NCBI GenBank assembly: GCA_004553595.1
Contig: SFKZ01000005.1
Location: forward strand, 21,522 to 85,521
Source of the DNA: Methanobrevibacter ruminantium
GTDB lineage: Archaea; Methanobacteriota; Methanobacteria; Methanobacteriales; Methanobacteriaceae
Direction of reading: 5' to 3'
DNA: 64,000 nucleotides
The notes below the pieces were generated by a model that had not been told where the DNA came from, searched no databases, and saw only the letters and a program-made list of their open reading frames with translations. Position numbers and translations under genes: made by a program. Of the stretch, positions 1 to 6,295 are shown piece by piece. Numbering within the stretch: the stretch's first letter is position 1; each line of letters starts with the position of its first letter.

Positions 1-2
1 AG

Positions 3-380
3 CTGGGGCACGATTATTATTATATAAGCGGTGTTGGTCATGTATATGATGATACCTGGGCTAATGGCTCTCCTATTGACAACAGTAGATTCGAGATTGG
101 CAACTGCTTCCATACCAAAGAAGAAACCGAGCAAGTAGTAGAATATCTCAAAGCACTCGCCGTGGTAAGAGGAGATGCAACAAGCAAGTTTGCAAAAGGC
201 TGTAGAAATTGGCGTGTATATTATGATTCAGTTTACAACTATTTAGCTATAGAATCAAATTTTTCTGACATTAATAACGGTATTTTCGGTTTGCCATATT
301 TTGCAACAGAAGATGACGCACAAATGTCGATTGAGAAACATAGGAATGAATGGCTTACAATTTTCGGAATTGAGGAGTAA
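3..380 (+). CDS. Phage hypothetical protein, 5'-truncated
   Basis: The reading frame is open to the left edge of the window, so the true start lies outside it. A GTG at 162 is internal, and the residues before it (an FEIGNCF-HT-EE segment) clearly belong to the protein. The pattern of an FEIGNCF/TEEE block followed by a second GLPYFATEDDA block looks like two copies of a short motif, common in small uncharacterised proteins of Gram-positive phages. Function unknown. A GAGGAG over the stop codon serves the next gene, so the two are probably co-transcribed. Confidence 0.7.
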   Translation: MGHDYYYISGVGHVYDDTWANGSPIDNSRFEIGNCFHTKEETEQVVEYLKALAVVRGDATSKFAKGCRNWRVYYDSVYNYLAIESNFSDINNGIFGLPYFATEDDAQMSIEKHRNEWLTIFGIEE

Positions 381-382
381 AA

Positions 383-772
383 ATGAAGGCAAGAGTGATT
401 AAAGAATGGGAAATGTATGGCATAACCCATAAAGTAGGCGAGATTATGAATATCACATTACATAGTCCTGGTGGACTACCGATGATTAGTGACAGAGACG
501 CGTTCTTACTTGACAACGGATTCATTGAGGAAATCAAAGAACCACTCATAAAAGACGCAGGAGCGAGAGATGTTATGCGGCTGTGGGCAAAAGTAAATCG
601 TATTCCAACCAACGCCACCACTATCGAATACCATTTTGTGGAATCTCTGTGCGGAACAGAATCGGAGTTTTGGGACAACAATTTACACATAATGTTTTAT
701 GGAAAGATAGCCCCAAACGCTGTTCACGGCAAAATCTATACAATCGACGAACTATGCGGAGAGGAAGAATGA
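383..772 (+). CDS. Hypothetical protein, 129 aa
   Basis: Starts 2 nt after the previous stop, with GAGGAG about 6 nt upstream of the ATG. It opens with MKARVIKEW and contains a segment (VGEIMNITLHSPGGLP...FLLDNGFIEEI) resembling the short beta-rich start of many phage accessory proteins. I do not recognise the family. Its stop overlaps the next ATG (ATGA). Base composition here is less AT-rich than downstream of about 2 kb. Confidence 0.7.
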   Translation: MKARVIKEWEMYGITHKVGEIMNITLHSPGGLPMISDRDAFLLDNGFIEEIKEPLIKDAGARDVMRLWAKVNRIPTNATTIEYHFVESLCGTESEFWDNNLHIMFYGKIAPNAVHGKIYTIDELCGEEE

Positions 773-1023
773 GTTGGGCTGAAGTAAAGTCAAAACAAGC
801 AGAAAATATCGCCAAGTTATATGAGAAGGACACAGACGACTGGTTTCTACAATCGCAGATGAATAGACCAGAAGAAGAACGAACAGGTTTTGCGCCGAAT
901 GACGGTAAGTGCTATTACTGCAACAAAGCAATTTGTGAAGGAGAGAAAGCCATCACGGCCGAATCATTAGGTGATGGCATTATCACAGGTTGTCCATATT
1001 GCCATAGAAGTTATTGTGATTAG
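769..1023 (+). CDS. Small zinc-ribbon-like protein, 84 aa
   Basis: The start is the ATG in the ATGA overlap with the preceding stop, with GGAGAGGAAGA just upstream. The same frame is open further left, but that part lies inside the preceding gene and is taken as spurious. The C-terminal half carries CYYCNKAIC and later CPYCHRSYC: two CxxC pairs about 30 residues apart, the spacing of a zinc ribbon. Probably a zinc-binding, possibly nucleic-acid-binding, accessory protein. Zinc binding is inferred from the cysteines; function unknown. Confidence 0.65.
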   Translation: MSWAEVKSKQAENIAKLYEKDTDDWFLQSQMNRPEEERTGFAPNDGKCYYCNKAICEGEKAITAESLGDGIITGCPYCHRSYCD

Positions 1024-1031
1024 GAGGAAGA

Positions 1032-1271
1032 ATGAAAACTGAAGAGTTTGTATTGCAACTAGCAGATTCATATGACCACGACTATATTGAAGTTCGTTTA
1101 ACAGATGGCGGATATTCAACTAGCAGTTATATGAATGGCGTTGAGCATTATGACACACTGAAACTCGCAAGATTAGCAGTTGAAGCATTCCATTGCAGAT
1201 ATAATAAACCAATCAAGATTATTCGAATTGTTTTAGAAGAAGTTGAAACTATTAATAAGGAGAAAAAATAA
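1032..1271 (+). CDS. Hypothetical protein, 79 aa
   Basis: Preceded by TAGGAGGAAGA, a strong ribosome-binding site about 5 nt before the ATG. Mixed alpha/beta composition with no recognisable motif and a basic C-terminus. The stop overlaps the start of the next gene by one base, implying translational coupling. Confidence 0.65.
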   Translation: MKTEEFVLQLADSYDHDYIEVRLTDGGYSTSSYMNGVEHYDTLKLARLAVEAFHCRYNKPIKIIRIVLEEVETINKEKK

Positions 1272-1498
1272 TGCTTTATATATTATCTCAAATAGCTGGC
1301 TGGATAGCAACGTTTCTAAGAGCTGGAGGAATGCTAGCTAAAGAACCAATGACTATTAAATTATTAGTTAGTGCAGGCAATTTGGGGTGGCTAATCTCTG
1401 GAATATTGACAGCGAATGTCCCGTTAGTCGTTAGCAATGGCCTGTGTCTAATCATCATGGTAGTGGAATTAATAAGAAAAGGTGGTGTGAAGAAGTAA
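1271..1498 (+). CDS. Small membrane protein, YgjV/SemiSWEET-like pattern
   Basis: 75 residues with two or three hydrophobic segments (about 3-20, 28-47 and 49-68). The arrangement GNLGWLISGIL...VVSNGLCLIIMVVELI resembles the N-x2-G...G...N-G spacing of the 4654-4857 protein. Both look like minimal members of the YgjV/SemiSWEET-like small membrane families, which is a weak pattern-based call. It would sit in the cytoplasmic membrane; substrate unknown. Overlaps the previous gene by one base. Confidence 0.55.
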   Translation: MLYILSQIAGWIATFLRAGGMLAKEPMTIKLLVSAGNLGWLISGILTANVPLVVSNGLCLIIMVVELIRKGGVKK

Positions 1499-1538
1499 AA
1501 CATGTTACGTCCAATATTTAAATAGAAATGGAAGAAGA

Positions 1539-1937
1539 ATGAGAGCATTAAAGTTTAGGACGTGGATTAAGAATTACAATTGTTATGCTGATGTCTTAGG
1601 ATTCGAACAAGGTAGGTTATTCGTTCAATTCCAAAGTGGCGAACGTTCACAGCGCAGGCTTTACGTTCCTATCGAAGATTGTGTTCTTGAGCAATACACT
1701 GGTCTTAAAGATAAGAACGGCAAAGAGATTTATGAAGGAGATATATTAGGCGGTATATGGGAAGGTGGGTTCATATCTTGGTGTGATAAGTGCAAGCAAC
1801 TCCAATACCACATATTGACACATGGGTGCATGGCCTGTTTAGGCGATGTTCAATGGTATGAGTTAGTCAATGACAACGGTAAGTTAGAAGTCGTCGGAAA
1901 TGTTCACGAAAATGATAATTTGTTGGAGAAGAAATGA
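1539..1937 (+). CDS. YopX family protein
   Basis: 132 residues opening MRALKFRTW, with the YopX signature LEQYTGLKDKNGKEIYEGDI in the middle and EVVGNVHEND near the end. These are the most conserved parts of the YopX family, found widely in phages and prophages of Gram-positive bacteria. The biochemical function is unknown. Ribosome-binding sequence GGAAGAAG lies 5 nt before the ATG. Two cysteines flanking a short loop (WCDKC) may be a local insertion. Length is normal for the family. Confidence 0.9.
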   Translation: MRALKFRTWIKNYNCYADVLGFEQGRLFVQFQSGERSQRRLYVPIEDCVLEQYTGLKDKNGKEIYEGDILGGIWEGGFISWCDKCKQLQYHILTHGCMACLGDVQWYELVNDNGKLEVVGNVHENDNLLEKK

Positions 1938-2029
1938 ACAAAGAAATCAAAAATCTTATTGAAGAAGAAACAGAAAAAAGAATTGAAAGAATATTTGAGT
2001 TCAACTGGCGAAGAATATTTGGAGAATAG
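1934..2029 (+). CDS. Small helical peptide, 31 aa
   Basis: The ATG overlaps the YopX stop (ATGA) and follows GGAGAAGAA, so the start is well placed. MNKEIKNLIEEETEKR... is a highly charged amphipathic helix ending in WRRIFGE. No family recognised. Supported by the coupled start and tight packing with its neighbours. Confidence 0.55.
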   Translation: MNKEIKNLIEEETEKRIERIFEFNWRRIFGE

Positions 2030-2033
2030 AAAA

Positions 2034-2129
2034 ATGAGTATCATTATAAAAGTTTGTTCAGTTTTATTAGTTATTGCTCTTTTAATAAATGCTATAAAAT
2101 ATGTTCTAAGTATAACGAAAGGAAAATAA
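2034..2129 (+). CDS. Single-pass membrane peptide, 31 aa
   Basis: Residues 2-26 form one hydrophobic helix (MSIIIKVCSVLLVIALLIN...), followed by a basic tail TKGK, suggesting an N-out/C-in membrane peptide. The stop abuts the next ATG with no gap and carries its ribosome-binding sequence (AAAGGAAA). No family recognised. Confidence 0.55.
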   Translation: MSIIIKVCSVLLVIALLINAIKYVLSITKGK

Positions 2130-2330
2130 ATGAAAGCTATTGCAAAATTTATCGGAGATGAATATTGGAATCATGGACAAATATATGAAATAAAAGCAGA
2201 ACTTGTATCTTGCAAAGGAAGAGGAAACGAAGAAATTGGTGGAATTATTCTCTTTGAAGGAAGCTTTGCAATTGTTTATCATTCTCTTGAAAAATTCTTA
2301 AATGATTGGTTTATATTAGAATACAAGTAA
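2130..2330 (+). CDS. Hypothetical protein, 66 aa
   Basis: Opens MKAIAKFIGDEYWNHGQIYEIK, a small beta-rich fold often seen in phage accessory proteins. AAAGGAAA lies just before the ATG, inside the end of the preceding gene. No catalytic motif. Ends 11 nt before the next start. Confidence 0.6.
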   Translation: MKAIAKFIGDEYWNHGQIYEIKAELVSCKGRGNEEIGGIILFEGSFAIVYHSLEKFLNDWFILEYK

Positions 2331-2341
2331 AAGGACAATAA

Positions 2342-2710
2342 ATGAGAATCAAAAATCCAAGAACAGGTGAAATCGCTTATATAGAAGATAAATTCAATCT
2401 TACAGATGCAGAAGGAAATATCATAAAAACAATCTCTTTAAATGAGCTAAAGAATTGGCAAAAATATGAAGAAGATATAAATCTAGATTCAAGTGAAATT
2501 CAATTCATTAAAAGCTGTCTAGAAAATCTACATGAATGTAAATTTAATAATATCACTCATATTTTAAGAGATGGTTCATTATTAATATTCTGCACATATG
2601 AAGATGGAAAGATAGTATTTGTTGAAAATGCTCAAATTGTAGGCTTTAATAGAATGGAACAGAATGTAGTTTATTCTTTGAAAGAGCTTGGAATAGCCGG
2701 AAGTCTATGA
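2342..2710 (+). CDS. Hypothetical protein, 122 aa
   Basis: Start preceded by AAAAGGACAATAA. The N-terminus (MRIKNPRTGEIAYIEDKF) looks like a beta hairpin, followed by acidic and amphipathic stretches. No family recognised. It is the last gene of the left accessory cluster, and a palindromic-type promoter begins immediately after its stop. Confidence 0.6.
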   Translation: MRIKNPRTGEIAYIEDKFNLTDAEGNIIKTISLNELKNWQKYEEDINLDSSEIQFIKSCLENLHECKFNNITHILRDGSLLIFCTYEDGKIVFVENAQIVGFNRMEQNVVYSLKELGIAGSL

Positions 2711-2714
2711 AGTA

Positions 2715-2742
2715 TTTACTTTTTTGAAAAACGTGGTATGAT
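2715..2742 (+). promoter_or_regulatory. Palindromic-class promoter for the tRNA region
   Basis: -35 TTTACT (2715-2720) within AAGTATTTACTTTT, 16-nt spacer, -10 TATGAT (2737-2742). Predicted start near 2749. Reads into the structured leader and the first tRNAs. Member of the recurring AAAAGTATTTACTTTT family. Confidence 0.7.
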
Positions 2743-2748
2743 GAATAT

Positions 2749-2952
2749 GGACTGAGTGAGAAAATGAAGCTTATCTATTCTCAGTCTGCCTAGTTATTGC
2801 AGATAAGCGCTTCACTAGGGGATTGCTTAGAACTCCATAATCTAAGACGTTTGTTAACATATCGTAAATTTGTTACGGAACTCACAACACCGAAAGAAGT
2901 TGTGTCCTTTCTGGAACGAGAGACCTTTTGCTCCTTTCTTGTCTCTCGTCTT
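2749..2952 (+). ncRNA. Structured leader RNA upstream of the tRNAs
   Basis: About 200 nt with no convincing gene, starting at the predicted promoter start site. Visible stems: GACTGAG/CTCAGTC (2750-2756 with 2780-2786); TTATCT/AGATAA extended by GAAGC/GCTTC across a 2-nt bulge, whose 5' arm lies in the loop of the first stem (pseudoknot-like); CTTAGA/TCTAAG; CGTAA/TTACG; CACAAC/GTTGTG; and GAGAGAC/GTCTCTC. Either a long processed tRNA leader or a distinct small RNA. Boundaries are inferred. Confidence 0.45.
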
Positions 2953-3028
2953 AGCGGAGAGAAGATTCAGTAATCTTACTTGCCTCATAAACAAGTTAAA
3001 GTTGGTGCAACTCCAGCCTCCGCCACCA
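2953..3028 (+). tRNA. tRNA-Met-like (anticodon CAT), atypical
   Basis: 76 nt including encoded CCA, fitting canonical cloverleaf numbering without gaps: acceptor AGCGGAG/CTCCGCC (A1-C72 mismatch), 4-bp D stem, anticodon loop CTCATAA with a C31-A39 mismatch, 5-nt variable loop, 5-bp T stem with loop TGCAACT. The D loop lacks the GG pair and U8 is absent, so it is degenerate. It could be elongator Met, Ile2 (lysidine-modified CAT) or a decaying gene. Confidence 0.55.
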
Positions 3029-3108
3029 TATATACTACATGAAATATCTTCTCAGAAGCTCTCAGATGACTTCTGGTGAACTTTAAAAGCTAGTTTAATA
3101 AAATACAT

Positions 3109-3182
3109 TCCTCTGTAATTCAATGGTAGAATAGTCGGCTGTTAACCGATAAACACTGGTTCGAATCCAGTCGGAGGAGCCA
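3109..3182 (+). tRNA. tRNA-Asn (GTT)
   Basis: 74 nt with encoded CCA. Acceptor TCCTCTG/CGGAGGA, anticodon stem GTCGG/CCGAT around loop CTGTTAA, T arm ACTGG-TTCGAAT-CCAGT, normal D-loop GG. Discriminator G. Confidence 0.93.
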
Positions 3183-3184
3183 TT

Positions 3185-3259
3185 GGCCTCTTCGTCTAAC
3201 GGTTAGGACACTAGGTTTTCATCCTGGCAATATGAGTTCAATTCTCGTAGAGGTCACCA
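3185..3259 (+). tRNA. tRNA-Glu (TTC)
   Basis: 75 nt with encoded CCA. Acceptor GGCCTCT/AGAGGTC, anticodon arm CTAGG/CCTGG with loop TTTTCAT, T loop TTCAATT. Two bases downstream of tRNA-Asn. Confidence 0.9.
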
Positions 3260-3262
3260 AAT

Positions 3263-3336
3263 GCCACCTAAGCATTACGGTGATGCACCTCTCTTGTAAA
3301 GAGGAGATATCAGTTCAACTCTGATAGGTGGCTCCA
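3263..3336 (+). tRNA. tRNA-Thr (TGT)
   Basis: 74 nt with encoded CCA. Acceptor GCCACCT/AGGTGGC, anticodon arm CCTCT/AGAGG with loop CTTGTAA, T loop TTCAACT. Confidence 0.92.
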
Positions 3337-3339
3337 GAT

Positions 3340-3425
3340 AGTAGGGTGGCCGAGTGGTTGAAGGCACTGGTCTTGAAAACCAGAAGGTTAACGCCTCGCA
3401 GGTTCGAATCCTGTCCCTACTGCCA
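3340..3425 (+). tRNA. tRNA-Ser (TGA)
   Basis: 86 nt with long variable arm and encoded CCA. Acceptor AGTAGGG/CCCTACT, anticodon arm CTGGT/ACCAG with loop CTTGAAA, T arm CAGG-TTCGAAT-CCTG. Discriminator G, as usual for Ser. Confidence 0.92.
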
Positions 3426-3428
3426 TAT

Positions 3429-3515
3429 GTCGAGGTAATCCGTTAAAGAGGAGGGAGAGACTGTAAATCTCTTGTCGTTATGACTCGCTAGGAGCATTAC
3501 CTAGACTCGGCACCA
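3429..3515 (+). tRNA. tRNA-Tyr (GTA), atypical T loop
   Basis: 87 nt with long variable arm and encoded CCA. Anticodon arm AGAGA/TCTCT with loop CTGTAAA; acceptor GTCGAGG/ACTCGGC with a mismatch at pair 7. The T stem CTAGG/CCTAG closes loop AGCATTA instead of TTCRANY, and the D loop lacks the GG pair, so the normal D-T loop contacts are missing on both sides. Confidence 0.75.
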
Positions 3516-3533
3516 AATGAATCTAAGAAAATA

Positions 3534-3562
3534 TTTACTTTTCTTATTTTTTTGTTTAAAAT
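3534..3562 (+). promoter_or_regulatory. Palindromic-class promoter for tRNA-Ile/Leu and downstream genes
   Basis: -35 TTTACT (3534-3539) within AAAATATTTACTTTTC, 17-nt spacer, -10 TAAAAT (3557-3562). Start predicted near 3569, just ahead of tRNA-Ile. Confidence 0.7.
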
Positions 3563-3571
3563 ATATCTTAT

Positions 3572-3646
3572 AGAGGATTAGCTCATCGGTTAGAGCATGC
3601 GTCTTATACACGCCAGAGAATAGTTCGATTCTATTATCCTCTACCA
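3572..3646 (+). tRNA. tRNA-Ile (TAT)
   Basis: 75 nt with encoded CCA. Acceptor AGAGGAT/ATCCTCT, anticodon loop CTTATAC closed by GCGT/ACGC, T arm with TTCGATT. The TAT anticodon reads AUA directly, whereas most bacteria use a lysidine-modified CAT tRNA. AUA is frequent in this AT-rich genome. Confidence 0.9.
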
Positions 3647-3733
3647 GCTCGAATGGCGGAATCGGTATACGCGGAAGACTTAAAATCTTCTTCTCGAAAG
3701 AGAATGAGAGTTCAAATCTCTCTTCGAGCACCA
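3647..3733 (+). tRNA. tRNA-Leu (TAA)
   Basis: 87 nt with long variable arm and encoded CCA. Acceptor GCTCGAA/TTCGAGC, anticodon arm GAAGA/TCTTC with loop CTTAAAA, T loop TTCAAAT. Directly abuts tRNA-Ile. Confidence 0.93.
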
Positions 3734-3786
3734 ATCAAGGTGTAGAACAGTTGGAGTGTTCGCATTGCCTGGAACAAAGATGCTTT

Positions 3787-4161
3787 ATGTTGAAGTATAA
3801 TAAATATTTAAGAAAAATCATCAAACCGTATGAATATCCATTAAAAGAGATTTCAGAGCAAGATACAATCGAAGATGAAATTAGAGTATGCACTTGGAAT
3901 CTAGATTATGCTTTAACATTGACTATGATTTCATATTTTAAAGCTTTTAAAGAATATATGATTGGTCATCCAATGGGATATGAAGAAATCAATTCTTTTG
4001 AAGATTGGGAAAAAATTATTGAAGAAATTATCTATGGTTTAGAATACTACGCTAAACACGGAAAAGACTGGACAAATACAAAGAAATCAGCTAAAGCTTC
4101 TAAAAAACTAAGACATTCTCTTTATTTGATTTCAAAATACTATGAAAGTTTTTGGTGGTAA
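3787..4161 (+). CDS. Hypothetical protein, 124 aa
   Basis: Starts MLKYNKYLRKIIKPYEYPL at the ATG. An upstream TTG at 3751 is in frame but would run almost to tRNA-Leu and has no better ribosome site. Largely helical with a lysine-rich region near the C-terminus. Family unknown. It lies in the transcript from the 3534 promoter and ends just before the dCMP deaminase. Confidence 0.6.
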   Translation: MLKYNKYLRKIIKPYEYPLKEISEQDTIEDEIRVCTWNLDYALTLTMISYFKAFKEYMIGHPMGYEEINSFEDWEKIIEEIIYGLEYYAKHGKDWTNTKKSAKASKKLRHSLYLISKYYESFWW

Positions 4162-4162
4162 C

Positions 4163-4657
4163 ATGACTTGGGACGAATATTTTATTTCAATAGCTAAAAC
4201 TGTATCTAAAAAATCAAAAGACCCTTCAACTAAAATTGGCGCAGTAATAGTAGATGAAAATCACAGACCAATAAGCTTTGGATATAATGGTCTTCCGCAA
4301 GGAGCTAAAGAAGAATTTCTTACTTTAACTGAACGTCCACTAAAATATCATTATGTAATTCATGCAGAAATGAATGCAATTCTGTTCGCTAAAAGAGATT
4401 TATCAAATTGCACTCTTTACTGTGAATATGCACCATGTGATTCATGCTTAAAGCACATTATTCAAGCAGGAATTAAAGAAGTTATTTATGAAAAATTATT
4501 CGTAAATTCAGTAAATTCTGATAGAGAGAAAACTATGACTGATAAAGCATCACTAGAAGCTCTCAGAGGACTTCTGGTATCTTCAAATATCAAAGTTATG
4601 AACTATACTACTAATAAGACTTTGCTTCAAGAAATTAACGAGAGGAACCCAGAATGA
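4163..4657 (+). CDS. Deoxycytidylate (dCMP) deaminase
   Basis: Zinc-dependent cytidine/deoxycytidylate deaminase family, producing dUMP from dCMP for thymidylate synthesis. Visible motifs: KDPSTKIGAVIVD near the N-terminus, catalytic HAEMNAI (zinc His and catalytic Glu), and PCDSCLKHII supplying the two zinc cysteines, with GYNGLP between them. 164 residues, normal length. The start is the ATG two bases after the previous stop with GGTGG upstream; an in-frame ATG at 4142 lies in the preceding gene. It complements the ThyX-like gene at 47 kb. Confidence 0.93.
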   Translation: MTWDEYFISIAKTVSKKSKDPSTKIGAVIVDENHRPISFGYNGLPQGAKEEFLTLTERPLKYHYVIHAEMNAILFAKRDLSNCTLYCEYAPCDSCLKHIIQAGIKEVIYEKLFVNSVNSDREKTMTDKASLEALRGLLVSSNIKVMNYTTNKTLLQEINERNPE

Positions 4658-4857
4658 TATTCGAAGAGATTGGAACTATAGCTTCTATAATTGTGCTGAT
4701 TTCGTTTCTATGCAAATCAGAAAGAAAAATTAGAATCGTCAATATTATCGGAGCTATACTATTCGTAGTTTATGGAGCTCTTAATGGAAGCTTTGCAGTT
4801 TGGTTTTTGAATGGTGCTTTAATTTTAATTCATTTATACAAACTTCTGAAAAAATGA
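4654..4857 (+). CDS. YgjV-like small membrane protein
   Basis: 67 residues with three hydrophobic segments. IIGAILFVVYGALNGSFAVW followed by FLNGALILIHLYKLLKK matches the YgjV/SemiSWEET-like pattern of glycine- and asparagine-punctuated helices. Overlaps the deaminase stop by ATGA. Resembles the 1271-1498 protein. Transport role is inference. Confidence 0.6.
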   Translation: MIFEEIGTIASIIVLISFLCKSERKIRIVNIIGAILFVVYGALNGSFAVWFLNGALILIHLYKLLKK

Positions 4858-5507
4858 AGAGTAGTCTACTAAAAAGCTATGTTGTTTCAGAATCTAAAAA
4901 ATATGGTCTTTATTGTGTAGAAAGAAATCATCTAAGAAAATATCAGAAATTTGTAGAAATTGGTGATTTTGCTTCTTTTAATGCTGCTAAATCATATCTT
5001 GAAAGAAACAGAAAATCTCTATCTAAAAAAATAAAAACAGCTCCGATTAACTATTCTGAGCCTGTTTTCACTAAAAAAGAAATCAAGCAAAGAGTCAGAT
5101 ATGGAAATAATTTCAACTACAATAGACAAAATGGACCAGTAATAGTTACTAAAGAAGCTAAGAAAACTTCAAAATATAAAAACACTTCAAAGTTTAAGAA
5201 AATTTCAAAACCGAAAATCACTCCAAAACCTAAAAAACAAAAAGAGCAGAACGATTTTTCATTATTTGATTTTCATAAACAACAAGTAATCAATTCTAGA
5301 ATATTAAAAGAAATTTCTAATAGTCAAGAGATTATCAAAGATTATGTTTTAATCAAGATTTATAAGAACTCTAAGAATGAATTTTGTTCTAAATCTATAA
5401 CTAAAAGATTTAAATCAAATTCTGAAGAATCTCTAAGAACTAATCTTTTAAATTATTGCTCTAAATTCAATATAACTATCATTTCAGAGATTAAATATCA
5501 AAGTTAA
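4854..5507 (+). CDS. Basic hypothetical protein, 217 aa
   Basis: Start overlaps the previous stop (ATGA). The middle (about residues 95-140) is a lysine-rich, low-complexity linker with KxSKYKNTSKFKK-like repeats and PKPKK. The two flanks look structured and both carry YGLYCVERN/VLIKIYKNS-type beta strands. Possibly nucleic-acid binding because of the charge; no family recognised. It is the last gene before the large non-coding block. Confidence 0.6.
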   Translation: MKSSLLKSYVVSESKKYGLYCVERNHLRKYQKFVEIGDFASFNAAKSYLERNRKSLSKKIKTAPINYSEPVFTKKEIKQRVRYGNNFNYNRQNGPVIVTKEAKKTSKYKNTSKFKKISKPKITPKPKKQKEQNDFSLFDFHKQQVINSRILKEISNSQEIIKDYVLIKIYKNSKNEFCSKSITKRFKSNSEESLRTNLLNYCSKFNITIISEIKYQS

Positions 5508-5514
5508 TCACTCA

Positions 5515-6078
5515 TTTAATTGAGTTCGAAAGACTAAAATCCTTAGCGAGTCTTGTTCAGACTTTTGGGATTTTATGAGCTTATTGATTATTCGCTCAGT
5601 CCATACTCAACTTCAGTTTTCCTGTTTACGTTTCAGCCATTCTTACCGTTCCGCAGGCTTGGACTACTATTAGAAACTTTAACTCTCGGGCGACCATTGG
5701 TAAGACGAAACTTACGTAGCTCCTGTCGAAAATGCTCAGTGAAACTGTCAGAATCCTTCTTGCATTTTATTTTGAAGACACGTTCTAAAATACCGGTCAG
5801 CGTTATATCCATCACGATATAATCTTATGTGCATCCGTCTACCTTAAGCAGTCCAGCAGCGGTCAAAGGCATTTACGTATCTAGCCCGAATCAAAGTCGG
5901 AACGTAAAGCTCGTATAAACGATAGTCCCCGCCCTGCTTAGTCTTAGAACGCGGTTATAAAGTTTCTTTACTGAATTCTAGTCAAAGATTAAGTGTGGTA
6001 TAATCTTCTTAGCCGGTCGGTCAGTAAATAGCATCCGCCGGCCACAAAAATAGAGGACCGAAAAGTTCTCTATTTTTT
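5515..6078 (+). ncRNA. Large structured RNA candidate (ROOL/GOLLD-like size)
   Basis: About 560 nt without a supportable gene, visibly richer in G+C than its surroundings and dense in hairpins: AAAATCC/GGATTTT (5536-5542 with 5568-5574) enclosing AGTCT/AGACT; TGAGC/GCTCA (5576-5598); GTAAG/CTTAC (5700-5715); TATATC/GATATA (5804-5821); GATTA/TAATC near 5990; GCCGG-t-CGG with CCG-CCGGC (6012-6042); then the terminator. Size, ornate folding and position downstream of a phage tRNA cluster resemble ROOL or GOLLD RNAs; family membership is not shown. No clear promoter immediately upstream, so it may be cut from the tRNA/deaminase transcript. Confidence 0.6.
6049..6078 (+). terminator. Rho-independent terminator of the large RNA
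   Basis: AATAGAG (6049-6055) pairs with CTCTATT (6068-6074), extended by GAC/GTT to about 10 bp around a CGAAAA loop, followed by a T run to 6078. Confidence 0.85.
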
Positions 6079-6234
6079 AATGTGCTAATATTATTATATA
6101 CCAAAAATTTTGTTGGTAAAATAATTTCATGAGAGAATACGACATTAAGATGCTGATAAGAAAAGTTTGGCTCTGCAATAAATGCTGAAAATGAAGTTTT
6201 ATTGTCTCCAAACACAACACTTAAATTTAATAAA

Positions 6235-6263
6235 GTAACACTTGACAATAAAAGTGTTATAAT
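6235..6263 (+). promoter_or_regulatory. Promoter with overlapping inverted repeat
   Basis: -10 TATAAT (6258-6263) with GTAACA 17 nt upstream. The inverted repeat TAACACTT-N8-AAGTGTTA (6236-6259) spans the spacer and looks like an operator. The 216 nt between the terminator at 6078 and the ATG at 6296 hold nothing else convincing. Confidence 0.5.
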
Positions 6264-6295
6264 AGAGTGTGATATTGAATCACAGGAGTAAGATT

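Noticed and set aside
2749..3028. tmRNA
   Set aside because: The CCA-ending domain pairs with its own adjacent 5' acceptor strand, not with the 5' end of the long RNA, and no tag reading frame is seen; it is a separate tRNA-like gene.
2870..3079. 69-codon plus-strand frame over the leader and Met-like tRNA
   Set aside because: Overlaps a tRNA cloverleaf and has no ribosome site.
3501..3734. 77-codon minus-strand frame across tRNA-Ile and tRNA-Leu
   Set aside because: Typical false protein from antisense tRNA sequence.
5553..5822. Two short open frames (89 aa plus, 60 aa minus) inside the large RNA
   Set aside because: No ribosome site, they overlap each other on opposite strands, and the interval is hairpin-rich with a terminator; better explained as RNA.
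6021..6248. 75-codon minus-strand frame between the large RNA and the 6296 gene
   Set aside because: Crosses the terminator, no ribosome site, no recognisable protein.
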